Of a DNA stretch of 64,000 bases, positions 32,240 to 43,008 are shown piece after piece. The translations under genes were made by a program, and so were the position numbers. The DNA comes from Pascua guehoae (taxonomy: Eukaryota > Basidiomycota > Tremellomycetes > Trichosporonales > Trichosporonaceae). The first letter of the stretch is position 1; the number at the start of each line of letters is the position of its first letter. The notes under the pieces were generated by a model that was given only the letters and a program-made list of their open reading frames with translations, searched no databases and was not told the DNA's origin. The DNA lies in assembly GCA_001600415.1 (NCBI GenBank), contig BCJX01000010.1, positions 220,868-284,867 of the forward strand, given 5' to 3'.

Positions 32240-34418
32240 GCGATGTGGTGGTAGAGCATGCAAGATGAAATAGAGTACGACTGCGGGCTGTGCACGGCAC
32301 ACATGTACGCCTCCTATAAATACGGACAGCGACACATGGCTCGCGAGGCACGAGGGCGTGAGGGCAGCATGCCAACCTCGTGGCCAACCTCGTGGCCGCC
32401 ATTGCTCATATCGTGTGCACCACGCGGAGGGACGGGGTGAGCTATGAGCTAAAGTCGAACAAAGCCACACGATCACGTCGAACAAGCTCTGCGAGATCGA
32501 GAGAACGGAGCATACATGGCCCGCATCCACCGACACATTGAATGCATGTTTTGTTTTTTTTTTTTTGGCTCGGTCGCACCTTGTTCGGTGCTGTGGGACC
32601 CCTATCGCGCGATCCCTCTCCAAAGTCCTCGTCCCCTGACCCCGCCCAAACCACCTTACCCACCACGGCCAACTAGGCCTGTACGTAACTGTGTACGTTA
32701 TCGCCCTCCTCATCCGGTATCTATGCAAAATGTGCTAGTCTGGATATCAGGAACCATCGCGTCCGAGGCTCCAAACCCACAGGCCCCCGTACACAACCCA
32801 CAGCAGGCCCAATTGTATCGTAGGCAGATGTACCCTGCGATCCTGCGCGAAACCCTTGAGAATTCTTACGTTTTCCAGATGTTTTGCACCCTGTGCCGCA
32901 GATGCAGCCACCAAGGGACCACCGTCCAGTGGGCGCTGGCACAAGGCAAAGGAATAATTCCACAAGGGATAGGCACTGGAAGATTAGGATCCAACATCGA
33001 TCCCGATGCAGAAAAAGGTACGCCGGATGGGCATTGATTGCTCCTTGCTACCATGCTACCTGCTGGTCTGGCAGCTACCTGGGGCCGACATCTGCCGACG
33101 GCCCCTTGGAGTCCTGTGGCTGCTGCACTGGCCGGGGACGACAAAGGACGGCCAAGCGCACCACACTTGGAAAAGCCGGCATGCGCAGTGCGGGCGGTGC
33201 ACGATTATGAGAGTGACATGAATCATGGCATCGAGAGGCAGATGCTGACGAGCCAGCCTGGCAGCATGAGGGACGACGATATGCACCAACTTGAGCTGAT
33301 GGGTCAGCTTGCAGCTAGGCTAGCTGGGTTGACTGGTAGCTAGGGGCTGGCCTCATGGTATTGTTTACAGTTGCAACAACGGGAGACGCCACCTCGCACA
33401 GTGTGACCGATTTCCGCAATGCGTTACACCAGGGGAAAACGACACGCTCTGCCTGTCCAATGTTTACCTCGTTTGGGTGCTTGTGGTTCCCGCTTTGGCG
33501 CTTGGCCCACTCGCTACCCCCAGGCGGCTGGCTCGGCTTCGCAGTAGCACAGAGCTGCGTCCTACCAGCGTACTCGTGTTGTAGTTCGGTTCAGCACGGT
33601 ACCGCTTGCCTGGGCCAACAGAGCGTCATGGCATCAGCCAACGTGCCAGCGGGTGTGTCAAAGGCATCGAATGTTTTGACTTTTTCTGTGTGCATTCGTC
33701 GTTTCTCTCTACATACTCTTCTCCATCGACAAACCTACTCCATCGTATTCGACCACCCCGCAACAAGGCTCGATCAGTCACCGATCATACGCGCACCACC
33801 ACGAACACGAGGTCATCGGCGGCCGTATTGACTGGTCGGCGAGGTACCTAGCCCAAGCACGCCAGCACGCGAGCACTCGACAGGCAGCGCAAAAAAGCAA
33901 GCCAATCCGCCGGACCCACACAGCGCCCTCCGCGGTCCGCCCCGCGGCCCATTCTTTGCCCCGGTTCCTTTGACCCTCGCACCAATTCAACACTACTGCT
34001 TCTTGCTAGAACCTTTGAACCTGGACGGTGGGCTGGCCAGCTGGCTCTCGTCGTTTTTTTTTTCCGTTCCAGGGGCGACCCAGCCAGCCGGAGCGAGGGA
34101 CAACAAGGTTCGTGCGCCCCACATGCTGCCATCATCTGGCCCCTCTGGGCAGTCGAGCATCGTAAACCATCTCGTACAATGTCCCTCGTCTCGTTGGTCG
34201 ACACTACCTCGTCGCCTTGCTGGCATGCACAGGGGAGAGAACTCTCCCCTGCCTTGTGCCATGCCTGCCATGCTTGCTTTTGCTACCTGCCTACCCCTTG
34301 CATTCATCTGTGCCTCGTCTCGACACGGCCCCTCGTGTGGGGCCAGGTGAAGGTCCCGAGATCCACTCGCCAACTGCCCTCCTGGGGTCGGTGTCGGGTC
34401 GCAACGGCCCCAGTTTAC

Positions 34419-34439
34419 GGGGGGGGGGGGAGGGGGGGG

Positions 34440-34482
<43 letters not shown>
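34419..34482 (+). repeat. 64-nt G tract
   Basis: Sixty-two G residues interrupted only by A at 34431 and 34442. Strong potential for G-quadruplex formation; length may be imprecise in the assembly because such runs are hard to sequence. Confidence 0.95.
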
Positions 34483-34483
<1 letters not shown>

Positions 34484-34560
34484 AAGCGGGGCGCCAGTGT
34501 TCCGAGCTCGGCGGGTCCTTTGGTGTGGTCATCCTTTGGCTCGGTGTGTCCGTGTGTCTG

Positions 34561-34582
34561 TGTGTGTGTGTGTGTGTGTGTG
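34561..34582 (+). repeat. (TG)11 microsatellite
   Basis: Eleven perfect TG units, preceded by imperfect GTGTGTC units from about 34543. Confidence 0.95.
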
Positions 34583-35180
34583 CTCCGCGGTCTGCGGAAC
34601 ATGTTGAGCATGTTGCATGTGGGACACATGTGCACATGTTCGCATGGCAGAGTATGCATGGGTGCCCGGGTGCCTGTAGCATTCCCAGCATGCGCACATG
34701 AACCGTGTCATGTATGGCATGCATACGCAACCCCGATTGCCCAGCCAGCTGGCCCCTTGCAGCCGGTGGTGACTGTTGTTGGTGTGTTTTGATGCCTGGT
34801 GCAGGGTGCAGGGTGGCGAGTGGCGTCACCAGCCTCTCTCTAGCTTTGGCGAGGACTGTGCAACGCCTGTGCGACGCCTCTTGGGCCGCCACTGGCCCAT
34901 GCACACCCACTGGACCACTGGACCAATGACCCAACGAGCTGCAAGAGGAGACAATCCTTTTGCTGGCGTCACTTTTGTCGAGGAAAACAAGGAAAGACAG
35001 AAAAATACCAGGGAAGAAAACGCACGAGGCGTGTGGGGGTGGAAAACGAGGATACATGCGAGATTATCGTGTGTATGCGCGTATGCACGCGACACCCGGG
35101 GGGTAGTCGCAAGCTACAACCCAACGACATCAGGACAGAAAAGTGTGTGGGAGAGGGGGTCTGGCCAAGGCATGCCTGAC

Positions 35181-35239
35181 TGCCTACCTGCCTGCTTGCC
35201 TGCCTGCCTGCCTGCTTGCCTGCCTGCCTGCCTGCCTGC
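35181..35239 (+). repeat. (CCTG)n microsatellite
   Basis: About 14 units of CCTG with a few variants (CTTG, CTAC). Confidence 0.95.
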
Positions 35240-35731
35240 ATGAGCCCGACAGTTGTCATTACCACTTTTTGACAACAACGGCAGACCTTGGCAGCCTGCC
35301 TCTTTGGCCCCCCGCTCGTCTGGCGCCTGTTCTGGGTGGCTTCAGGGGCCGAATGGGGGCGTCGGCGGCGGCTAGTCTAGCAGTCTATCTCGATCACAAC
35401 CCAACCCACCCAACCCACCCCTTTGCATCCACACCACAACATCCACCCACACCCACACACCCACACACCACACCATACCGCACGCACACCACACTACTAC
35501 CTCGTTCGTCTGTTTTTTTTTTTTTTTTTTCCTACCCTGCAAAACTCCCCCTCCCCTACCAGTCCACTACCCACTACCCAACCACCACCCACCACCCATG
35601 ACGGTCCTTGCCTCTCCTCCGTCTCCACTCGTTTCCCCCATGCTGACTCTTCTCTCCACTTCATCCTCGTCCTCGTCTTGATCGTCTACCGCCCCCCGCC
35701 CCCGCCCCCCCGCGCGCCCTTGTCCGCCCCC

Positions 35732-38700
35732 ATGCGTCGACTCCCCCAACTCGTCCTCGATTCGGACCCTTCGCCGATCCCATCACCTTGCCTACCTCCA
35801 GACCCGCCACCAGACGACGACGCACAATCTCCATTTCCCTTCTACAGCCGACAACCCAATTGCCCCGAATCCGCAAAAGCACTTGCCCTCGCTCTCGCAG
35901 CAACCGACAACGACGACTCGGACACCGATCCAGACCTCGACACTTCCCTCGCCTTTCCTGGCGGCGCCATGGACCCCCGCCGCCCATGGGCGGCGTGTGG
36001 CCCAGCAGGCGCACCCCCAACCCACACTCCACCACGAGGCGGGGGGGTGCCCGGGTTGAGGAGGCAAGATAGCGACGGGTTTGTCCCCTACCGCCCCCCA
36101 TTCATTGCGTCTGCCATTTCCCTCTCGCCACCCGTCCAGCCGTCGGGGGCAACAGGTATTGGCATGGCACCGGCACCAGTCCACCCTAGTGGGAGTGGAG
36201 CCGAGGCTAGTACCAGCGACAAGCGACCAAGACGAAATCTCTTCACCGGATGGTGGGGCGCGCGGAAGGAACGAAAAAGGCAAAGACAACAAGCAAAGCT
36301 TGCTTCTGAATCAACACCGGCCCTCATCAGTGGCCAGCGGGCGCCACCATCAATGAGCACGGCCTCGCTTGCTCCAGGATCGGCGTATCCACATGGCCAT
36401 GGATCACTCGGACACCACGGTGGTGCATCAGGGCACCACGGCCAGCAAGGTCACTATGGATCACTAGGCTCGTACAATGCCTATGGTCCACGCAGACGAC
36501 CGTTTAACATGAACGTCAACCGCAACAACAGCATAAAGGCGTCCCCATCAGTCCTCACTGGCCTCTCAGCACCCAGAATGCTCTTTTCACCCCTCTCTCG
36601 TGGCCTACGCCCATCTGGCAGCGACAATAATCTCCGCCGCAACAGTCCCTATGCATCAACACCAAACCTCACACCACAACAACATTTGAACGCTCCTTAC
36701 GTCTCCCCAACAGAATACCCCCACGGCCGCACCTACCCCCGTGTCGGTGCCAATGCCAGCTCTGCAACCCTCCCAGCACAGCGCACACGATGGCCCGGCG
36801 CATCCTCTGTCACATTGCATAGCGAAGGCTCAAAGTCCCGCCTCGCCGTGTCGACCATGTGCGACGCTCTAACCTTTCCCAAACCACGAATGAACGCCCA
36901 CGACATTACGCCACCAGACAGTCCCGAGAACCATGAGAGCGAGGTTGAGGACAACGACGACGCGCGCTCCCAGTTTGAGCGTGCCATTGAACGCAGCGAG
37001 GCTCGCGATGCCGAGCGTGAAGACTGGGCGGAGCGCAGCCGCCCAAGGTCCTTTCGACGCCCCTCGAGCGAATGCGCACCGTCCATCACGGGTACTCCAC
37101 TACGATCCGGTGCCGCCTCACGGTTCACCACCACGCCCAGTCACCACAGGAGCCAGTCGACGTCTGGCTCTGTCCGTTCCTTCTTTACGCTTAGTCGTAA
37201 TGGGACATACAAAGGGCGCAAATCGCAGAGCCACGACCACCTCCCCATGTCGGGGTCATCGATTGGCAATGAATCGTCACAGGCGCCGTCTCGCTCGGGA
37301 CGCTCCAACAGCGTGCGAACCCACCGCTCAAACTCAAACACGTCTCGAATCGGCTCACGTATCGGTGGTGGCAGCTCTCAGACGATTGTTCACATCCCAA
37401 AGAGTAGCTCTTCTCAAAGCCTCTTTGACGATACTGCACGAGTGCCAGTGACACCAAAGCGCAGCCAGAGCTCCCGCTCTCATCCTCGTTCATCCCGGTA
37501 CTCAAACCTGACGCGTAGCAATCCCGACCTTCCTCGGTCGCTGCGTTCAGGTGGCACTGGGTCGATGCCTGCGTCCCCACCACTTCCTCCATCAGCTCTC
37601 CGACATTGGCCTGCTGGCCCTCCGCGTACCATTCAGTTTCGTCCGGGGCAACAGCCTGGTCCCGGTCGACCTGCCCCCGGCGTCGTTGTCATTGGATCGA
37701 CGACTACACGCACCTCACACATTGGGCACATGCGCACAATTGACTTTGCAGAGCCTGCTAACCAAACCCACGCTGCCCCTCCGTCAACGCCGCCGTCCCA
37801 AGGCCTGCTGTTGTCTCACGCGACACCGTCGGGAGCGGGTCACCTGCAGTTTGTGGAGCCCCGTCGCTCGCCCTCACCACCGTCACCTCCGCCAAAGATC
37901 CCCACACCGCCCCGCTCGTCGCCATTCACCTACGAGCCCGGGATCAACGACGGTGAGATTGGCCTCGCAATTACCACCGACGGGTATCTGGCGGCAGAGG
38001 CGGCGCAGACACGGCTGCCATTCGACACACCACCTGGTGCACGTCCTCCAGGTATCAAAGAGGACCCGAGCTCTGCGCACGCACGCTACCTTCTTGCCCG
38101 CCAGCATCGGCGCAATGTGACCATGCGCGCGTTCCAGTCACCTCCCATGTCGCCATCAAAGAACCGGACCCCGCCCATCATCCCCATGGCACTCCCTTCC
38201 GAGTCGTCGGATGCGGGTCATGCTCGTCATATGCAACGCCCGGACGTCCCGACACCACGTCGTCAGGCGTCCATGAGTGCACGGGAGCAGGCCGACGAGC
38301 CACAGCCCCAGACTCCTCTACCTCCGGGACAGCGGTCGCGAACTCGCTTATCGTTCTTTGGCTCACCACGGGATCGCCCTACGTCGACGAGCACGCTCTC
38401 TCCTCGTCTGACACCCACGCCAAGTCTGCGCATCAAGACGTCGCCCCAGAAAGCCACCACATCTCTCGCAGATGTCTCTGCTGTTCCCATTGCCCAACTG
38501 CCGCAGCAGTCGGCGAGCGGGTCGACAACGCCCGTGCGGCGTCCGTCGACTCAGGCGCCCTCGACGGCTCCCGGTCGTATTCCTCCTCTCCGTGCACCTC
38601 CCGCACGGCCTGTTCCGCCCACGCCGCCGTTCCCGCCCCACTCGCGGTCAGGGTCTATTACTACCCTCAGTGACACGTCCACGGGCCACAACACACCCGG

Positions 38701-40963
38701 TTCGATGACACCTGCGCTCCCGTCCTTAACTTCGGTCCTTCCATTGGTGCCCTTATCTGCTCTGCCGACACCATCAACCTCTGTCACTTCCCTTCCGACA
38801 CCCACGACAGCGGGACAGACGGGTTCGCGTCGCGAATTACCCCCGACGCCCCTGGGGACACTGGCTGCGCGTTCTCCCCCGCAGACCTCTGGACCATCGA
38901 CGCCAACCACGGAAAAGGCAACGTTCATGGACGAATCTCCCACTCCGCTTCGCTATGGGACGACCGTTGCAGCACTCGCGCCTCCGACGGGCCTCGACAT
39001 GGCATCGCCGACTCCAGCACGCACCAGTTCGGCACTCGACGAAGAGCGTATGGTCACACCACCTTCAGACGCAATGCCGACCATCATGGACGATTCACCC
39101 ACTCCGGTTCGCCAGACCCGCGTGTCCGTCTTAGCTCCTGCCGCCTCTCCTACACCAGCTGCTCTCGTGTCGTCTACCGCATCGAGCCTGTCAGCCGGCT
39201 CGGCCCCGCGTTCTTCGTCCTTTTCCCCGCTTAGCGCTGCCATTCCGTCGCGAAACACTGGTACACCAGAGTTTCCGAGCCTCCGCAGTCTCCGCAGCCT
39301 CCGGTCCATGAGGAATGCGGCGTCGAGCCCGCTCGACTCGGACCAGAGCTTCCGGAGCGCACGCTCACGACGGACCATTCCGAGCGCGTCAAACGTCTTC
39401 CGCTCACCCAGTGCATTGTCCCAGGCGGACGTTGACGCTGAGCACGGTGCTGAGCTCATGCGTACGCATTCGAATACGTCGAGCATATCTCTCTACTCCA
39501 ACAATGAGACTGACAGTATCGCGTACGCAACGGCCGACCAGATGGCTGATGCGGAAGATGAGATGGACAGTGATGCCTTCTCCGAGGCGACGCTGCCAGA
39601 CCTGTTCCCGCCACCGCAGTCGTCATTGTCGCACTACGCAAGTGCCGAGGAAGGAAGTGTCGGAGCCTGGGAGGAGGACCTGTTCTCGCAACCGCCCCGG
39701 ATCGACCGCATGGAGCGTATCGAGCGCATTGAACGACTCGAGCCCATCGAGGCCATTGAAGAGGAACCTTCGACGATTGGCACAATGTCGTCTTCGCACT
39801 ACTCGGCTCACAGCTCGGTCACACCCCCGACAGGCACGCGCCCGCTCCCTAGCACGCCATCGCCGGGTGCTGATCGCTGTACCACGGTCATGACCGACTC
39901 GGCTGGGCGCTCGGAAATCCTTGGATCCGCCACGTCCTTGACCCCACGTGCTCGCGGACGGCGGAGTCGTGAGAGCGGATCATCCGAGGAAGTGTTTGAG
40001 TTTGAGCAGCGCGACCGCCGCCGGTCGTCGAGTGTCTCGCTCTCGTCTGGCTCTGAGACGTCGATCCGCCCCAGTCTTGACGGCGACTTCCGCAACCTCT
40101 TCTTCCGCACGCCGAGGGTCACGTCACCGTCGGTCGGGACGACCGACCGTCGCGACCCGGTGACGCCGCTCACGATTGCTCGTAAGCTCCCCGGCACAGA
40201 GGAGGAAGAGGAAGAGGACGGCCAGCAGCGCGATCAAGGCGGAAGCGAGCAGCGGAACAGCGCGTTTGGCCTCGGCTTTGGGCCATCGTTGACCAGCCTG
40301 GCTCTGTCGGCACCGCGCGATCGTGCTGGCAGTGTGGGTACCAACTTTGAGATCCAAACACCACACATGGGCGGCAGTGACTCTCGCTCCCCGTCGGCCC
40401 TGCACCAGTCGACTGTTCCTTCGGCACTGTCCCCACCATCGCCGGCGCTGCCCTCGGGTCATGGACTTGGAATGACATTTATCGGCCAACATACCGCGAC
40501 CAGCAGTGGCAGCAGCCTGGACCTTATGCCGCCGTCGGCTCCGGCGTCTTCTGTACTACAGGACGCCTCGTGGATCACAAAGTGTGAGCAGCCTAGCTGA
40601 GACGCCACTGTAAACAGCATCAAGCTAACGCGCCCAGCGTTCCGGAAGTCTCAGCATATTCGCGGTGCCAGTCAGGGTGGAGTCGGTGGAGGTCAGGTAC
40701 AGATCCAGACGACGTCGGTGGCGGGATCAAATAAACGGGCGAGCCAGGGAGACCATCATGCCGTCTTTTCACCCACTACGTTTGGAGTTGCAACGTTTGA
40801 CAACAATCCATCCACAACATCCACCAACCCACACAGCTTGGCAGGTACTCCACGACGCTCTGGATCCGACACTCACTCATCCGACTCGCACCTCACGCCC
40901 GTCAGCCCAAAAGTCATTGACCGGTTCCCTTCGCCGCCGACGCACACGGGCCGGGGATTCTAG
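35732..40963 (+). CDS. Large disordered Ser/Pro/Thr-rich protein, unknown function
   Basis: Exons 35732-40583 and 40638-40963 encode about 1725 residues. The start at 35732 was chosen as the first ATG after the non-coding C/A/T-rich leader. No globular domain is recognised. Visible parts: a basic patch NLFTGWWGARKERKRQRQQA near residue 170, a conserved-looking block RRPFNMNVNRNNSIKASPSV, many SP/TP sites with Arg at -3 (cyclin-dependent and basophilic kinase type), polar TPxR repeats, and an acidic EEEEEDG tract. The repetitive RMERIERIERLEPIEAIEEE near 39720 may form a coiled coil. Such proteins are often cortical or cytoskeletal regulators, but that is only inference. The last intron uses donor GTGAGC with a CTAAC branch. 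GPN2 starts 84 bp downstream. Confidence 0.75.
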
Positions 40964-41047
40964 AATACCGCCGAAACAAGTCACACCTCCACCTTCCTCC
41001 ACCTTCCTTCTACCTCCACCCTTGCCGTCGCACACTTCTCAATCACC

Positions 41048-42418
41048 ATGCCGCACCAGATGGCGTTTGGGCAGCTCGTCACGGGCCCTCCAGGCGCGGG
41101 CAAGACAACTTACTGCCACGGAGTGTACCAGGTGCGCCTTTACGGACTCGCGCTGAGTGCATGGGACTGTTTTTCAGCGCTGACCCTCCAGTTCCTTACA
41201 GCACTCGGGCGGCCAGTGGCTGTTGTCAACCTCGACCCCGCAGTCACCGATCCGCCATACCCATGCGCGTTGAGCATTACCGAGCTCATCACTCTCGACG
41301 ATGTCATGACCGAGTACGGCCTGGGCCCCAACGGCGCAATGCTTTACTGTATCGAGTACCTCGAGGCCAACTTTGACTGGCTGGTCGACGGTCTGGACGG
41401 TATCCTCGCCGACCAGAAAGGGAACGGCTACATTGTCTTTGATACGCCGGGACAAGCAGAGCTGTGGACAAACCACGACAGCCTGAAGCACATTGTGGAG
41501 CGGCTGGGCAAGTTGGACTACAGGGTGGGTGTCGCAGTGTAGCGAACACATGGTGCTGAGTGCTGACGCTCAGCTCTGTGCTGTCCACCTTACCGACGCG
41601 CACGCGATCACGGACGCGTCAAAGTACATTTCGGCCGTTCTCCTTGCCCTCCGTGCTATGCTGCAACTCGAGATGCCGCACATCAATGTCCTGAGCAAGA
41701 TTGACTCGCTTGGGAGCTTTGAGAGTTTGCGTGAGTCGCAGACGGGGAGTGCGGTGTTGAGGCGGAATGGCTGCATCAACATCGTTGACCAGCCATCTCT
41801 GTAATGCCCCTTGCTCCCTCCCTTTGCTCTCACTGACCGACAGCATTCAATCTCGAGTACTATACCGAGGTACAGGACCTGTCATACCTCCTGCGCACGC
41901 TCAATGACGAGCCGCGCATGAAGCGTTTTGCCAAACTGAACGCTGCAATGTGCGAGCTCATTGAGGACTTTAGTCTGGTCGGGTTTGAGACGCTAGCTGT
42001 GGAGGTGAGTACTGGGTCGTGTGGGCCGGGTTTGCTCCTTGCCGCTTCCGCTGACAGCCAGGACAAGGCGTCCATGATGAAGCTCACGCGGCTGGTGGAC
42101 AAGGCGACGGGGTACATTTTTGCGCCAACAGGAGGCGACGACAACATGGCGGCGCTGTTTTCGACTGCGGCCGGCGCGATTCCGGGCGGGTACGCCGACG
42201 TGCGCGACGTGCAGGAACGGTGGGGCGACAAGCGCGAGCTGTACGACGAGATGCAGGAGGAGGCGTGGGCGCGTGAGTGGGAGATGCGCAAGCGGCTCGA
42301 GGCGGCCAAGGGTGGGGCCGGGGGTAGTGGGGGAATGGGCGATGCAGGGCGAGCAGGGAGGTCTGGAGGGGACGCAATGGACGAGGACGCGGAGGTGCCT
42401 ACGGAGGAGGTAGACTGA
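41048..42418 (+). CDS. GPN2: GPN-loop GTPase 2
   Basis: GPN-family GTPase that helps assemble and import RNA polymerase II and III. Exons 41048-41131, 41192-41524, 41574-41730, 41844-42004 and 42062-42418 encode 363 residues. G1 is GPPGAGKTTYC at residues 12-22, switch region NLDPAVTDPPYPC, the Gly-Pro-Asn insertion in GLGPNGAM, G3 DTPGQAELW, and G4-like NVLSKIDSLG. A C-terminal Glu/Arg helix and Gly/Asp-rich acidic tail follow. It lies only 84 bp from the preceding stop codon, so its promoter must be very short or overlap the upstream gene. Confidence 0.95.
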
Positions 42419-42727
42419 AGTACGCGAGTGGGAAAGACGAGGCCGCAGAGGTCTTTTAGATGTCCAAGTTGCTGTGTGCGACCTATCGACGCACACATAT
42501 AATTCGCATTGTTGTATCTATTCTAGCATGATGACGTGCGCATTGTTTCCAACCAGATACCGCATTGCAGGCGAAAAGCCCACTCACACTAAATTTGCCT
42601 CGGAACAGTGTCGGGGACATGTAACAGCCACGACAAGGACTCCTCTGTTGTTGGAACGACGAAAGGTGGGTGGTGCACGTGCCTATGATCCGGTCTCCAC
42701 GCACCCATGTGCATCATTTTCGTGGTC
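42419..42727. other. Intergenic GPN2 / tRNA-Ala
   Basis: About 310 bp, no gene seen. Confidence 0.4.
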
Positions 42728-42817
42728 GGGCGTGTAGCTCAGTTGGTAGAGCGCGTCATTAGCATTCCCCAGATTGTCTAATTGACGAGGTCTTTGGTTC
42801 GATTCCTAACTCGTCCA
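42728..42817 (+). tRNA. tRNA-Ala (anticodon AGC) with a 17-nt intron
   Basis: Cloverleaf read by hand: acceptor GGGCGTG/CTCGTCC with discriminator A, including the G3-T70 wobble that is the alanine identity element; D arm GCTC AGTTGGTA GAGC; anticodon stem CGTCA/TGACG with loop TTAGCA|T; T loop TTCGATT. The intron TTCCCCAGATTGTCTAA sits one base 3' of the anticodon, the canonical position. Mature length is 73 nt. The T-T at 6-67 is also found in yeast tRNA-Ala; the T-stem TTTGG/CCTAA has one T-T mismatch. Internal A and B boxes are intact. Confidence 0.93.
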
Positions 42818-42820
42818 CAC

Positions 42821-42825
42821 TTTTT
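42821..42825 (+). terminator. RNA polymerase III terminator
   Basis: TTTTT four bases after the tRNA-Ala 3' end. Confidence 0.8.
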
Positions 42826-43008
42826 GCGGTATGCCGTCAACCGGCTCTTGACCACGATCCATGCTCTCACTCTAAGCATCAAACAGGCTAGATTGCACCC
42901 CCACACCGCCGACATTTCCGACGTCGACATTTCCGACGTGGCCTACACTGCGCGTTCAGACACTGCTCCACCTTGCATCTCCGCATGCGATTACTCAAGC
43001 TACGACCC

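Larger units (their letters stand above)
32240..35731. other. 3.5-kb gene-free, simple-repeat-rich region
   Basis: No supported ORF or RNA gene. It holds a T run (about 32553-32565), the 64-nt G tract, a TG microsatellite, a CCTG microsatellite and an 18-nt T run (35513-35530). From about 35400 the plus strand becomes C/A/T-rich and G-poor, consistent with the leader of the following gene. Confidence 0.6.

Noticed and set aside
33848..35057. Minus-strand frame of 354 codons through the G tract
   Set aside because: Its centre is a poly-Pro run from the homopolymer and flanks are repeat-derived.
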